From contig NZ_JABURY010000019.1 in assembly GCF_014489845.1 (NCBI RefSeq), forward strand, positions 124,001 to 188,000: a DNA stretch of 64,000 nt. The letters run 5' to 3'. This stretch comes from Frischella japonica (GTDB taxonomy: Bacteria > Pseudomonadota > Gammaproteobacteria > Enterobacterales > Orbaceae). The position numbers were made by a program, and so were the translations under genes. Of the stretch, positions 53,102-63,251 are shown in pieces. Under the pieces are notes generated by a model that saw only the letters and a program-made list of their open reading frames with translations, was not told the DNA's origin and did not search any database. Each line of letters begins with the position of its first letter. The first letter of the stretch is position 1.

Positions 53102-54178
53102 TTATCGGCTAATTATACCAGAATTTATGTGAAAAATCTTGTCATTTTCACTGATCATCGTTTGGATTTGCGATTGATCAACTGCCGTTATAAAAACTTG
53201 TGAATGCATTGATTTTAGGCGTTTGGCAAACAGTTCTCGTTTTGTCGCATCTAACTCTGAAGCAAAATCATCAATGAGATATAAACATGATTGCTGATTA
53301 TGTTTTGCATAAAATTCACCTTGAGCAAGACGTAACGCACAAAGTAGTAATTTCAGCTGGCCACGAGAAAATAACGCTTCAACAGGAATATTATTAACTT
53401 TTAGTCTCAATTCAGCTTTATGAGGGCCTATTGTTGTATAACTTACAGCTTTATCGCGATCAAAATGTTCAGATAATAAATTTGCATAATCATTAGAATG
53501 CTCCCAACCCTGATAGAACTGACAATCTAATTGATATTCTGGTAAAAAATCCGCCGTTGTATTAAGGATATCATCACGAATTTGCCCGATATAATCAGCA
53601 CGAATTTCACTGACTTTATTAGCAATCGGTACCAACTCTTTATCCCATGGTAATAATTGTTGATAAGAATTGGCATTTTTCAATAAAGCATTGCGTTGTT
53701 TAAGTAACCGTCGCAAATTATTCCATAAACCTATAAATTCCGGATAATGATGAAAACATCCCCAATCAACAAATGCTCGGCGATATTTAGGTCCACCTAT
53801 TAATAGTTCGAATCCTTCAGGTGTAATTAATTGTAATGGTAATAATTTAGCTAAATCGGTTAGTTTATAACCATCGTTACTATCGATACGGATTTTATTT
53901 TCGCCATGACGTGATTTGGATAATCCCATTGTATGGATTTGTTCATGATTACCAATTAATTTACAAAATAATACCAGTTCAGGGTAATGATGCTGAATTA
54001 CACGACTTGATAACTGATTGCGAAAAGCTCGGCCATGTCCAAGCATATAGATAGCTTCAAGAAAGCTCGTCTTACCACTACCATTATTACCGATAATAAA
54101 ATTAAACGCCGTAGAAGGCATAATATCAGCACTTTCAATATTACGAAAATGGTGAATTTGGATTTGAGCAATAGTCAT
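53102..54178 (-). CDS. recF: DNA repair and recombination protein RecF
   Basis: RecF helps load RecA at single-strand gaps. The 358-residue SMC-like ATPase has Walker A IGNNGSGKTSFLEAIY, the signature region SRGQLKLLLCALRLAQ, and Walker B YLIDDFASELDATK. It lies between dnaN and gyrB in the standard order. Confidence 0.96.
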   Translation of the reverse strand: MTIAQIQIHHFRNIESADIMPSTAFNFIIGNNGSGKTSFLEAIYMLGHGRAFRNQLSSRVIQHHYPELVLFCKLIGNHEQIHTMGLSKSRHGENKIRIDSNDGYKLTDLAKLLPLQLITPEGFELLIGGPKYRRAFVDWGCFHHYPEFIGLWNNLRRLLKQRNALLKNANSYQQLLPWDKELVPIANKVSEIRADYIGQIRDDILNTTADFLPEYQLDCQFYQGWEHSNDYANLLSEHFDRDKAVSYTTIGPHKAELRLKVNNIPVEALFSRGQLKLLLCALRLAQGEFYAKHNQQSCLYLIDDFASELDATKRELFAKRLKSMHSQVFITAVDQSQIQTMISENDKIFHINSGIISR

Positions 54179-54241
54179 AATAGAACATTGATAACTACCA
54201 GCATATTGCTTTTTAGAATAAACAATATGCTGATACTACTT

Positions 54242-55345
54242 TTATAACCGCATTGGCATTACAACATAAGTTGCTGATTCATCATTGATATTTTCAATCT
54301 GCACACTTGACGTTGAATCGGTTAATAACATTTGGGCTGTTTCACATCTCAGTGCATTAAGTACATCGAGTAGATAAGTAACATTAAACCCAATTTCTAG
54401 TGGTTCGGCATTATATTGAACATCAATTATTTCTTCAGCTTCTTCCTGTTCAGGATTATTCGCCGTGATTTTAATACGATTATCATGAATATACAGACGA
54501 ATACCACGAAATTTCTCATTGGATAAAATTGCGGCACGGGATAATGCACTTCTTAGCTCCTCACAAGGTGCTTGCAGAATTTTATCTGGATTACGAGGTA
54601 AGACCTTACGATAGTCAGGAAAACGGCCATCAATTAACTTTGAGGTAAAAGTTAAATCGGCTAAATTTACCCGTAAATTATTACTGCCAATTTGAATATT
54701 GATTAATTCGTCACTATCATTAACCAATTTAGCCAGCTCTAATACACCTTTTCTCGGCATAATAACAGAACAGCTAGTTGGAATTGTTTGCCCAACTGGT
54801 AAAGCACATACTGCTAAACGATGCCCATCTGTTGCAACCGTCTTAAGTAAATTATTTTCGGTTTCAAATAACATACCATTTAAATAATAACGAACATCCT
54901 GACTAGCCATTGAGAACTGCACTGAATCGATCAAATGCTTTAATGTTTTTTGTGGAACAAAGAAATCTGCTGCACATTGCCAATTTTCTAAATTGGGGAA
55001 ATCACTGGCAGGTAAAGTTGATAAAGCAAATTTACTTCTTCCTGATTGAATGGTTAAACGATTATCTTCAAGTTTAATTGCAATTTTGGAACTAGCTGGC
55101 AAACTACGGCAAATATCTAAAAATTTACGTGCAGGCACCGTAGTTGCTCCAGATTCATTTGTTTCAATCAATGGTATCCGGGTAATCATCTCTATTTCTA
55201 AATCAGTTCCCGTCATTGATAATACATTTTCACTAACCTGTAATAACAAATTACCTAAAATAGGTAAAGCTGGCCGACTACTTAATGGCGCACTCACTAG
55301 CTGTAATGGTTTGATAAGTTTTTCACGATCAATAATGAATTTCAT
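54242..55345 (-). CDS. dnaN: DNA polymerase III beta subunit (sliding clamp)
   Basis: DnaN forms the ring clamp that keeps the replicase on DNA. The 367-residue protein has the family start (MKFIIDREKLIKPLQLVSAP), three repeated clamp domains, and the C-terminal VVMPMRL that forms part of the partner-binding pocket. It follows dnaA by 24 bases and is probably co-transcribed. Confidence 0.97.
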   Translation of the reverse strand: MKFIIDREKLIKPLQLVSAPLSSRPALPILGNLLLQVSENVLSMTGTDLEIEMITRIPLIETNESGATTVPARKFLDICRSLPASSKIAIKLEDNRLTIQSGRSKFALSTLPASDFPNLENWQCAADFFVPQKTLKHLIDSVQFSMASQDVRYYLNGMLFETENNLLKTVATDGHRLAVCALPVGQTIPTSCSVIMPRKGVLELAKLVNDSDELINIQIGSNNLRVNLADLTFTSKLIDGRFPDYRKVLPRNPDKILQAPCEELRSALSRAAILSNEKFRGIRLYIHDNRIKITANNPEQEEAEEIIDVQYNAEPLEIGFNVTYLLDVLNALRCETAQMLLTDSTSSVQIENINDESATYVVMPMRL

Positions 55346-55369
55346 AATGGTTTCTTTACTTAAAAATAG

Positions 55370-56740
55370 TTATGTAGAAAGTGTACGAACTAAATTGGAA
55401 TAATCTTCTTTGATATCATTACTTTCTTCTTTTAATTCAGCAATTTTTCGACAAGCGTGTAACACAGTGGTATGGTCCCGCCCACCAAAACCATTACCGA
55501 TTTCAGGTAAACTTTTATTAGTTAATTCTTTTGCTAATGCCATTGCCACTTGTCGTGGTCTAGCAACTGAACGGGAACGACGTTTTGATAACAAATCCGA
55601 AACTTTAATTTTATAATATTCAGCGACAGTTTTTTGAATATTTTCAATGGTTACTAATTTTTCTTGCAATGCCAGTAAATCTTTTAATGCATCTTTGACA
55701 AAATCGATATTAATTGCTTTACCAGTAAAATTAGCGTTAGCAATCACACGATTTAATGCCCCTTCTAATTCTCTCACATTGGAACGCAAGCGTTTTGCAA
55801 TGAAAAATGCTACTTCTTCAGGCAATTTAATATGATTCTCTTCAGCTTTTTTCATTAATATCGCAACGCGTGTTTCTAATTCAGGTGGTTCAATGGCAAT
55901 TGTGAGCCCCCAACCAAAACGCGATTTTAAGCGATCTTCAACACCATCAATCTCTTTCGGATATCGATCAGAGGTCAAGATGATTTGTTGATTACCTTCC
56001 AATAATGCATTAAACGTATGAAAGAATTCTTCCTGTGAACGCTCTTTATTTGCAAAAAATTGAATATCATCAATTAGTAATGCATCAACTGAACGATAAT
56101 ATTGTTTAAAATCTTCAATGACATTGTTTTGTAAAGCCTTAACCATATCTTGCACAAAACGTTCAGAATGCATATAAATCACTTTAGCATTAGCTTTATT
56201 TTGAATAATTTGATTCCCAACAGCATGTAAAAGATGCGTTTTACCTAACCCCGTTGAACCATATAAAAATAATGGATTATAGGCTTTACCAGGGTTCTCA
56301 GCGACTTGCTTAGCTGCCGCATTAGCCAATTGATTTGATTTCCCTTCAACAAAGCTATTAAATGTGTGTTTAGGATTAATTCCAGAACGATAAATAACTT
56401 CTTCTGTTTTTTTAATTTCTCTAGTTTTTATTGATGGTACTGCTAGTTTTTGTTTTATATTTTGATTAATAATTTTGGCACTGGTATTAGATTGACGAAG
56501 TGAACCAACTTCAATGGATATCTTTGGGGACTGACCATTGGTTAATTGGCTTATTTGTGCCGATATTGTCGATAAATATTTGTTTTTGACCCAATCTAAT
56601 ACAAAACGATTTGGCGCGTAAAGATAAAGGTTGTCGTTATCAATTTCCACTTGTAATGGTCTTATCCACAGATTGAATTCAGTAGATGTTAACTCTTCTT
56701 GAAGTTGAGATAGGCATTCTTGCCAAACAGTCGCAGACAC
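55370..56740 (-). CDS. dnaA: Chromosomal replication initiator DnaA
   Basis: DnaA opens the replication origin. The 456-residue protein has domain I ([21 protein letters not shown]), the AAA+ domain with Walker [13 protein letters not shown] and Walker [14 protein letters not shown], and the C-terminal DNA-binding signature [20 protein letters not shown]. Length is normal. A DnaA box (TTATTCACA, 56770-56778) lies 30 bases upstream of its start, consistent with autoregulation. The neighbour upstream is ompA, not rnpA-rpmH. Confidence 0.97.
   Translation of the reverse strand: MSATVWQECLSQLQEELTSTEFNLWIRPLQVEIDNDNLYLYAPNRFVLDWVKNKYLSTISAQISQLTNGQSPKISIEVGSLRQSNTSAKIINQNIKQKLAVPSIKTREIKKTEEVIYRSGINPKHTFNSFVEGKSNQLANAAAKQVAENPGKAYNPLFLYGSTGLGKTHLLHAVGNQIIQNKANAKVIYMHSERFVQDMVKALQNNVIEDFKQYYRSVDALLIDDIQFFANKERSQEEFFHTFNALLEGNQQIILTSDRYPKEIDGVEDRLKSRFGWGLTIAIEPPELETRVAILMKKAEENHIKLPEEVAFFIAKRLRSNVRELEGALNRVIANANFTGKAINIDFVKDALKDLLALQEKLVTIENIQKTVAEYYKIKVSDLLSKRRSRSVARPRQVAMALAKELTNKSLPEIGNGFGGRDHTTVLHACRKIAELKEESNDIKEDYSNLVRTLST
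56662..56670. promoter_or_regulatory. Consensus DnaA box inside the start of dnaA
   Basis: TTATCCACA is a perfect DnaA-binding 9-mer. It is formed by the codons for the conserved LWIRP segment, so it may be a by-product of the protein sequence. A regulatory role is uncertain. Confidence 0.35.
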
Positions 56741-56769
56741 AATAACTCCAATTTGTTTGATTGTACTAA

Positions 56770-56778
56770 TTATTCACA
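56770..56778. promoter_or_regulatory. DnaA box upstream of dnaA
   Basis: TTATTCACA matches the TTATNCACA consensus exactly, 30 bases upstream of the dnaA start codon. DnaA is known to repress its own promoter through such boxes. I see only this one box in the gap, so it is not an origin. Confidence 0.6.
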
Positions 56779-56916
56779 GGTAAGTGTCGTGAATGAGAAA
56801 ATTATCAATAATAAAAAAATCATTACGCGTTAATAATCGTGGTGATACTTAAATATTGCATAAATTTGAGAAACAAATCCAGATTATTATTTTAATCAAT
56901 GTATCTAAATAATCAA

Positions 56917-56945
56917 TAAAAAACCCGGTGATCCGGGTTTTTTAT
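56917..56945 (-). terminator. Intrinsic terminator after ompA
   Basis: AAACCCGG (56921-56928) pairs with CCGGGTTT (56933-56940) around a 4-base loop, with T-runs on both strands. It lies about 25 bases past the ompA stop. Confidence 0.9.
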
Positions 56946-56968
56946 TACTTGTACAGATGCCTGAAGAA

Positions 56969-58024
56969 TTACTTAATATTGTCTTTTCTTTCTTCAACAA
57001 CATATTCTTCAACAGTTTTAGCTTTCACTTCAACTTCTACACGACGATCTGGTGCTAAACAATCTTTAAGCTTAGCGCCTTTAAGTTCGTTACATTTATT
57101 GCCAGTTACTGACTGATTTTTACCTTCACCACGTACTGTGATTAAACCAGCAGGCACGCCTTGCGAAACTAAATAATTGCGAACTGCTTGAGCACGACGT
57201 TCTGAAAGTTTTTGATTATAGCTTGCAGAACCGATACGATCAGTATGACCAATAACGATAATCGCACTGTCAGAAGGATTAATTTTAACTAATGTACGGA
57301 CTAACTCATTTAATGCAGCTTGCCCCTCTGGTTTAATGTCAGATTTGTTGTAGCCAAATAATACATCTTCATTAAATACATAGCGATTTTCACGTACATC
57401 ACGTTCTACTGGTGCTCTTGGAACATCAGGAGAACCTAAACGATAAGTGACACCTAATGATAACATACCATTGTCTGGACGTGTTGGACCATCATTGCTA
57501 ATTCGGTTAACCCATTGATACTCTAAACGAGTTGAAAAATCATCATTTAACCGATAATCAAGACCCAATGCAAATACTGGAGACACACCAGTTTCTGTAT
57601 CACTACTATGATTATGTTGTTTCCATTTAGTGATATGAATAAATGCACCAGCACGCGCATAAATATCTAAATCATCAGAGATGAAACCTAACGGATAACT
57701 TGCTTTACCAGTTAAAGATACTCCATGTGCAGTTAACTTACCAGCTTTACTTCTATGGTGTCCTTTATATTCTAACTCACCAAGCCAATCATATCCCAAT
57801 TCAGCGGCTAAATAAGGAGTAGCTTGAAAGCCAACAAAAGCACCACCACCAACACGGTTATTGGTTACTTTTCTCGCATCTTCTACTTTCTGTGATTTAG
57901 TATCAAAGAATTTAGACCAACCTATTTTACCACCTACATAAAATGTATCTTCTGGTAGTGCAGCATTTGCTACAGATGACATACTAGCAATTGCCACTGC
58001 TAGTGCTAAAGTCGTTTTTTTCAT
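56969..58024 (-). CDS. ompA: Outer membrane protein OmpA
   Basis: The 351-residue protein has a signal peptide (MKKTTLALAVAIASMSSVANA), an eight-stranded N-terminal barrel (about 22-195, starting PEDTFYVGGKIGW), a short Pro linker (SPDVPRAPVERDV), and a C-terminal OmpA/MotB peptidoglycan domain with VIGHTDRIGSASYNQKLSER. I use the ATG at 58024, with GAGGG upstream; an ATG 4 codons earlier has no such site. The leader from the likely TATAAT is about 110 bases, long as in E. coli ompA. Confidence 0.95.
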   Translation of the reverse strand: MKKTTLALAVAIASMSSVANAALPEDTFYVGGKIGWSKFFDTKSQKVEDARKVTNNRVGGGAFVGFQATPYLAAELGYDWLGELEYKGHHRSKAGKLTAHGVSLTGKASYPLGFISDDLDIYARAGAFIHITKWKQHNHSSDTETGVSPVFALGLDYRLNDDFSTRLEYQWVNRISNDGPTRPDNGMLSLGVTYRLGSPDVPRAPVERDVRENRYVFNEDVLFGYNKSDIKPEGQAALNELVRTLVKINPSDSAIIVIGHTDRIGSASYNQKLSERRAQAVRNYLVSQGVPAGLITVRGEGKNQSVTGNKCNELKGAKLKDCLAPDRRVEVEVKAKTVEEYVVEERKDNIK

Positions 58025-58137
58025 TTTATCCCTCAACTAAAGTGTTGTTGAAAACATATCCCAGTATTTAATATAAATTTACTGAGAGTTTAATTAACCT
58101 CTTTCTTTTTGTAATTTATACGCTAATACTAATTAAG

Positions 58138-58167
58138 ATTATATCACAACATTTTAATATTAAAATG
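58138..58167 (-). promoter_or_regulatory. ompA promoter region with an 18-base palindrome
   Basis: A perfect TATAAT lies on the minus strand at 58138-58143. The -35 zone falls inside a perfect 18-base palindrome, CATTTTAATATTAAAATG (58150-58167). The -35 itself is poor, which would suit an activated or repressed promoter. The leader to the ompA start is about 110 bases. Confidence 0.5.
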
Positions 58168-58203
58168 CTTTATCTTTTATTTAAGTTAAAAATATTAATA
58201 TTT

Positions 58204-59118
58204 TTAAACAGTTATGATTTCTTCTATAATTTTTTGCATAGATTTAAAAGTATCAGTTAACTGACTGATCATGAGCATAAAATCGGCTTCTAATTTAGCA
58301 TTGCTTTCTTCTGGTAAAAAATCTTCATTTTTATCCAAAATCGCGTTATCAAATTTAATTCTTTTTAAAGTATAATCACGATTCAAAATGAAACTCATTC
58401 CGCGTTCATCAAGTAACTTCAATTTACTGATTTGTTTACCTGAATCAATATGTACAAAAATTTCCTGGCTATTAATTTCTTGATTTTTACACTTTACAAC
58501 AATACTATCTTCTACCGCATCTTTTAATTCAATTTCATCACCTAATATTATAGGAGGAAAACTCAAAGACTCTTTTACCCACTTAGTTAAAGTTTTTTCT
58601 AATGGCGTATCGCTTGCATAGGGCGTTAAAGCTAATGTTCCCATTTCTTTACGTAGTAATGCCAATATATCTTCTGCCTGCTTAAAACTACTACTATCAA
58701 CAATCACCCGTTTATTTACCGTATCAATCCATAACCAAAAAAATTGATATTTACTAAAAGCACGAGGTAATAAATCAATATAAACTTCATCTTTTAGCGA
58801 TAATTTTTCAGCTTTCTTTAATTTACGATTAAATAATTGTTCTTGCTGAGTAACCTTTTCTGCTAAAGCTTGTTTAATGACCGAAGAGGGTAAAATTTTT
58901 ATCTCTTTTTTTAACCGTAATAACATTTGGCCATTATTATCAAGAACTAAGGGATTATCCTGACTTTCACCAAATGGCGAAACCCAACCAGATCGCATGC
59001 TGTCAGTATTACCACATGGTACAAACGGACAAGCATTGACCGCATTTGTAATCGCTTGTGTATCAAATAAATTATCTTTGTTTAATTGATAAACAATTGC
59101 ATTTTTAAACCAAAGCAT
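58204..59118 (-). CDS. rdgC: Recombination-associated protein RdgC
   Basis: RdgC is a ring-shaped DNA-binding protein that limits RecA activity. The 304-residue protein has the family start MLWFKNAIVYQL, then KILPSSVIKQALAEKV, LKDEVYIDLLPRAFSKYQFF and WIDTVNKRVIVDSSS. I choose the ATG at 59118 because it matches the family; a GTG at 59127 has a better-spaced AGGA site and would add three residues. It lies upstream of ompA on the same strand. Confidence 0.94.
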   Translation of the reverse strand: MLWFKNAIVYQLNKDNLFDTQAITNAVNACPFVPCGNTDSMRSGWVSPFGESQDNPLVLDNNGQMLLRLKKEIKILPSSVIKQALAEKVTQQEQLFNRKLKKAEKLSLKDEVYIDLLPRAFSKYQFFWLWIDTVNKRVIVDSSSFKQAEDILALLRKEMGTLALTPYASDTPLEKTLTKWVKESLSFPPIILGDEIELKDAVEDSIVVKCKNQEINSQEIFVHIDSGKQISKLKLLDERGMSFILNRDYTLKRIKFDNAILDKNEDFLPEESNAKLEADFMLMISQLTDTFKSMQKIIEEIITV

Positions 59119-59228
59119 AGTTATCACTCTTTCCTAACTCATAATTCAATTAAAATAAAACCCCACACTAATGAGATTAATCGTTAAAATACATTAATAT
59201 CTGGGTAAATAAGGAATAATATTTCTGT

Positions 59229-60020
59229 TTAAAATTGATAATTAATACCAGCATAGACATTAGGAACCGTACTATTAGCAACCATGGGACTCTTTTTCAC
59301 ATCACCAGTTAGTTGATCGATTCGAAATCCTATAAAACTATTAGCATGTGAAGTTATAGCATAACTAGCCGTCATAGAAATATAAGGTGTAAATGAACTT
59401 TTAGCATGATGGTACCGAAGGCCAGAACGAGCTGATTCACGATGAGATACACCAAAATAGTAATTATTATGGTTACCATCAGCCCAATTTATACCAATAG
59501 TTTGCACAAAAGTAAATTTGTTATAAAAAATTGGAAACATATAATTGGTATCTACTAGTATACTGTTACTCTCATTTAGAACATCCCCTGATAGACTAGC
59601 CGACCAAACACCTATTGGTGTGGTCAATGAATATAACAATTGTGCAACTAATGTTGAATGACGTTTATTTAACTGTTTTAGCTGCCTATTATCACTATCT
59701 TTCGGGTTAAACTCATCTGCCAGATAACTTAATCCAATCGAAAGTTCTTGATTATGGCTATTATATACATAAGCACCCAAACTGGTATCATCGATAAAAA
59801 AGTTCCCATTATCATAATCAATATGTGGTAAAGGATCATAGGTTGTACCATAACCTTTATACGGAGAATCACTGACATTAATACCTAATCCTAATGACGA
59901 TGGATCAGCCTGTACCGAATGAGAAACACAAAATAGTGATGACGTCATCAACGTTATAGAAACAATATAATATTTATTCACAAAAATACTCAACAATATA
60001 TGTATATCGAATTTTTCCAT
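59229..60020 (-). CDS. MipA/OmpV-family outer membrane protein
   Basis: The 263-residue protein looks like a MipA/OmpV family beta-barrel: alternating beta strands, GVSHRESARSGLRYHHAKSS, and the terminal aromatic NVYAGINYQF. MipA of E. coli is linked to murein-synthesis complexes; other members are porin-like or metal/acid-related. The start is uncertain: from the ATG at 60020 the N-terminus is long, whereas a GTG at 59981 would give a normal signal peptide ending HSVQA. Confidence 0.75.
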   Translation of the reverse strand: MEKFDIHILLSIFVNKYYIVSITLMTSSLFCVSHSVQADPSSLGLGINVSDSPYKGYGTTYDPLPHIDYDNGNFFIDDTSLGAYVYNSHNQELSIGLSYLADEFNPKDSDNRQLKQLNKRHSTLVAQLLYSLTTPIGVWSASLSGDVLNESNSILVDTNYMFPIFYNKFTFVQTIGINWADGNHNNYYFGVSHRESARSGLRYHHAKSSFTPYISMTASYAITSHANSFIGFRIDQLTGDVKKSPMVANSTVPNVYAGINYQF

Positions 60021-60229
60021 TATAAACCAGTTATGAAAAAATTTCTTTGCATTTAAAATTATCTAAAAATAAACATTAACGTATTGATAATTTTTTATTT
60101 CCTAGAAGTTTTGCCAAGATAAAGTTTAATATATTGAAATCTGTTATCATTAGCGAGGTAACGAAAGCATCTATCGATATTATGTAAATGATAATTCGAA
60201 TTTAATAACATTCCCGAAGCGTAAAAAAT

Positions 60230-60258
60230 TTGCTATATTCACTATTCATTCATACTAT
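60230..60258 (+). promoter_or_regulatory. Candidate sigma-70 promoter for glnS
   Basis: TTGCTA (60230-60235) is followed after exactly 17 bases by TACTAT (60253-60258, 5 of 6 to consensus). The leader would be only about 17 bases, including the AGGGG ribosome site. Confidence 0.6.
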
Positions 60259-60281
60259 ACATTTTAAATTAGGGGATTTTT

Positions 60282-61940
60282 ATGAGCGAAGTTGAAGCTC
60301 GTCCAACAAATTTTATTCGCCAAATCATTGAAAGTGATTTAGCAGAAGGTAAATATAAAACCATTCAAACACGTTTTCCACCTGAACCAAATGGCTATTT
60401 ACACATTGGTCATGCTAAATCAATTTGTTTAAATTTTGGCATTGCCCAAGATTATCGTGGCAAATGTAACTTACGTTTTGATGACACCAATCCTGTAAAA
60501 GAAGATGTCGAATATGTGGAATCTATTAAGTATGATGTTCAATGGTTAGGGTTCCATTGGGACGGTAATGTGCGTTATTCTTCTGATTATTTCGATCAAC
60601 TTTATCATTATGCAATTGAACTTATTGAAAAAGGATTAGCTTATGTTGATGAACTATCAGTTGAGGAGATCCGTGAATATCGCGGTACATTAACCCAAGC
60701 CGGTAAAAATAGCCCGTATCGTGATCGCAGTGTGGATGAAAACTTATCACTATTTAATAAAATGAAAAATGGTGAATTTGAAGAAGGCAAAGCTTGTTTA
60801 CGTGCCAAAATCGATATGGCATCACCTTTTATTGTGATGCGAGATCCTGTGCTATATCGTATCAAATATGCAAGCCACCACCAAACTGGGGATAAATGGT
60901 GCATCTATCCTATGTATGATTTTACGCATTGTATTTCCGATGCAATTGAAAATATTACTCACTCTTTATGTACGTTAGAGTTTCAAGATAATCGTCGTTT
61001 ATACGATTGGGTCTTGGATAATATCACCATTTCTTGCCGTCCTCATCAGTATGAATTTTCACGTTTGAATTTAGAATATGCCATTACCTCAAAACGGAAA
61101 CTGAATTTATTGGTTACGGAAAAAATTGTCGATGGATGGGATGATCCTCGCATGCCAACCGTTTCCGGTATGCGTCGTCGTGGTTATACACCAGCTGCCA
61201 TTCGTGATTTTTGTCAACGAATTGGCGTAACCAAACAAGAAAATACCGTAGAAATGAGCACGTTAGAGTATTGTGTCCGAGAAGATCTAAACCAAAATGC
61301 CCCACGAGCAATGGTCGTAATCGATCCAGTTAGAGTCATTATTGAGAACTTTTCCGCTAATTTGGATGAAGTGCTAACTATGCCAAATCATCCTAATCGT
61401 CCAGAGCTAGGTCAACGTCAGGTTGCATTCACCCGTGAGCTATTTATTGATCGCGCTGATTTTCGTGAAGAAGCTAATAAAAATTATAAACGTTTAGTAC
61501 TTGGTAAAGAGGTTCGGTTACGTAATGCGTATGTGATTAGAGCGGATCGTGTGGAAAAAGATGAAAAAGGTGAAATTACCACTATTTATTGCAGTTATGA
61601 TCCTGCCACATTAAATAAAAATCCCGAAGATGGTCGTAAGGTTAAAGGCGTTATTCACTGGGTATCAGCTAAATTCGCGTTACCGGCTGAAATTCGACTT
61701 TATGATCGTTTATTTAATACACCGAATCCTGGTTCAGCCGATGATTTTTTAGCAACAATTAATCCGCAATCATTGGTGATTAAACAGGGTTTTGTTGAAC
61801 CTAGCTTACGTGAAAGTAAGCCTGAATCAGCCTATCAATTTGAACGTGAGGGTTATTTCTGTTTAGATAGTAAATATGCCACAGAAGACAAATTGGTTTT
61901 TAATCGCACTGTCGGTCTGCGTGATAGTTATGCTGAATAA
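60282..61940 (+). CDS. glnS: Glutaminyl-tRNA synthetase
   Basis: GlnS charges tRNA-Gln. The 552-residue class I synthetase has the HIGH-type motif [25 protein letters not shown], the KMSKS-equivalent AITSKRKLN, and the two C-terminal anticodon-binding barrels. Length is close to E. coli (554). It is the only gene of its transcript, between its own promoter and terminator. Confidence 0.97.
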   Translation: MSEVEARPTNFIRQIIESDLAEGKYKTIQTRFPPEPNGYLHIGHAKSICLNFGIAQDYRGKCNLRFDDTNPVKEDVEYVESIKYDVQWLGFHWDGNVRYSSDYFDQLYHYAIELIEKGLAYVDELSVEEIREYRGTLTQAGKNSPYRDRSVDENLSLFNKMKNGEFEEGKACLRAKIDMASPFIVMRDPVLYRIKYASHHQTGDKWCIYPMYDFTHCISDAIENITHSLCTLEFQDNRRLYDWVLDNITISCRPHQYEFSRLNLEYAITSKRKLNLLVTEKIVDGWDDPRMPTVSGMRRRGYTPAAIRDFCQRIGVTKQENTVEMSTLEYCVREDLNQNAPRAMVVIDPVRVIIENFSANLDEVLTMPNHPNRPELGQRQVAFTRELFIDRADFREEANKNYKRLVLGKEVRLRNAYVIRADRVEKDEKGEITTIYCSYDPATLNKNPEDGRKVKGVIHWVSAKFALPAEIRLYDRLFNTPNPGSADDFLATINPQSLVIKQGFVEPSLRESKPESAYQFEREGYFCLDSKYATEDKLVFNRTVGLRDSYAE

Positions 61941-61957
61941 ATAACTTTATTCATTAT

Positions 61958-61986
61958 AAAAAACCGCCAGCCAGGTGGTTTTTTAT
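61958..61986 (+). terminator. Intrinsic terminator after glnS
   Basis: AAAAAACCGCC pairs with GGTGGTTTTTT (one G-U pair) around a 5-base loop, followed by ATTTT. It lies about 17 bases past the glnS stop. Confidence 0.85.
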
Positions 61987-62411
61987 TTTGGATACTCAAA
62001 ATAAATTTACTTCGTTTTCATGCAAAATTAAATTTAAATAAAAAAATCAATATCATGCTAGTTTTAATAATAAATAGTTTCGTAAAATAGAGTAATACGA
62101 TACCATTAAGCAACTTATTATATTAGATAGCAAAATTTATTTCTGCTTAAACAATAACCTATCCTGAACCACCTTGACCATTAGCAGCATAGTCAACCTT
62201 AGCGATAATAGCGACATTATTAATAAACACCTACTGACAATGTTTAGCTACATTTTTTAAATTAACTTACCAAATATTCTCGCAAAAAATGAAATATAAA
62301 TAAAATTATCAATAACTTAATTACAATGATAGTTTGATCATATTTCATAAATCTGCTTATAATTCAATTGGTTAAAATATTTTATTAAACTAGCTTTTTG
62401 GGTGGAAAATA
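61987..62411. other. AT-rich gap before an exported orphan
   Basis: No complete gene is visible. A short minus-strand relic lies at 62159-62230. The promoter of the gene at 62412 should be in the last 100 bases, but I see no clear pair. Confidence 0.4.
62159..62230 (-). pseudogene. Short coding relic
   Basis: The frame reads VFINNVAIIAKVDYAANGQG then GSG and stop. The Gly, Ala and Asp content is high for this DNA. VFIN followed by a basic residue and Asp faintly recalls PAAR-type spike proteins, but 23 residues are not enough. A stop directly precedes it. Confidence 0.18.
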
Positions 62412-62981
62412 ATGAAAAAATTGATGTTTGCTTTTATAGTATTTATTTTATCAACTTTTCAAATCAATCAAGCTCTCTCTCATGCAACTGAAAATAAAAT
62501 ATCAACGAAATCATCAGCAAAAAAAATACCTGTGCTCAATTTTCCCGATCAAGTTGATTTTCTTAATATGCCGTTCCGACGAATAGAAATGTTTAAATCA
62601 CCAAACCCGAAACATCAAAATAATGACAAGCGTCTTTTTCTATATACCAATCATTTTGATAATGCACGCATTTTAATTGTCAATGAAATAGTCGCTAACG
62701 ATAAAGAAGCAATGAAACTTTTTTTACAGCAAGCCAAAGCTCGAGCTAATAAAAATCCGCAAATCAAACATTTTCATAATGTAGAATACATTGAAGGTAC
62801 AGATTCTAAAATAAATGGTCGTTATATTATCACTAAAGAATATAATAAAGCTAACAAACATGTTATTTTACGTTCATTAATGTATCAAAAAAATGCCCAA
62901 AATCGCGATTTTTATCTTTTGGCTAATAGCTTAAAAGAAGAACAATTGGTGAATCAATTAATCAACTTTGGTAAAAAATAA
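62412..62981 (+). CDS. Exported protein of unknown function
   Basis: I do not recognise a family. The 189-residue protein has a signal peptide (MKKLMFAFIVFILSTF, cleaved near ALSHA). A Lys- and Asn-rich mature part of mixed alpha/beta character follows, with ILIVNEIVANDKEAMKLFLQ and DSKINGRYIITKEY. The pattern (a beta sheet, a long helix, then strands) is of a small periplasmic domain. It has no partner gene on this strand. Confidence 0.6.
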   Translation: MKKLMFAFIVFILSTFQINQALSHATENKISTKSSAKKIPVLNFPDQVDFLNMPFRRIEMFKSPNPKHQNNDKRLFLYTNHFDNARILIVNEIVANDKEAMKLFLQQAKARANKNPQIKHFHNVEYIEGTDSKINGRYIITKEYNKANKHVILRSLMYQKNAQNRDFYLLANSLKEEQLVNQLINFGKK

Positions 62982-63192
62982 TTGATTAAGTGTGTTAAAA
63001 AGCCATTTTTTATTTGATAACTAAAGCATAATTAAATAAACAATTGGCAATAAACTAATTAGCATTACTTATGCAAGTAATAAATTATGTTAATTTGCTC
63101 ACGACTAATAAGTTGTTGATTTAACGCCATACATACAGGCGAGTAAGTTAAAATTATTCGTAAAATTACCCCCAATGATTGTGCTTAACGTG

Positions 63193-63221
63193 TTGCACTA
63201 ACATCGGTGTACTGTTAGTAT
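63193..63221 (+). promoter_or_regulatory. Candidate promoter for tcdA
   Basis: TTGCAC (63193-63198) and TAGTAT (63216-63221) are separated by 17 bases. Each is 4 of 6 to consensus. The tcdA start is 31 bases downstream. Confidence 0.35.
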
Positions 63222-63251
63222 GCCGGCATTAAAAATATAGAAATAGTACTT

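Noticed and set aside
56741-56920. Possible replication origin next to dnaA.
   Set aside because: Only one DnaA box lies in the gap. There is no cluster of boxes and no repeated AT-rich 13-mers.
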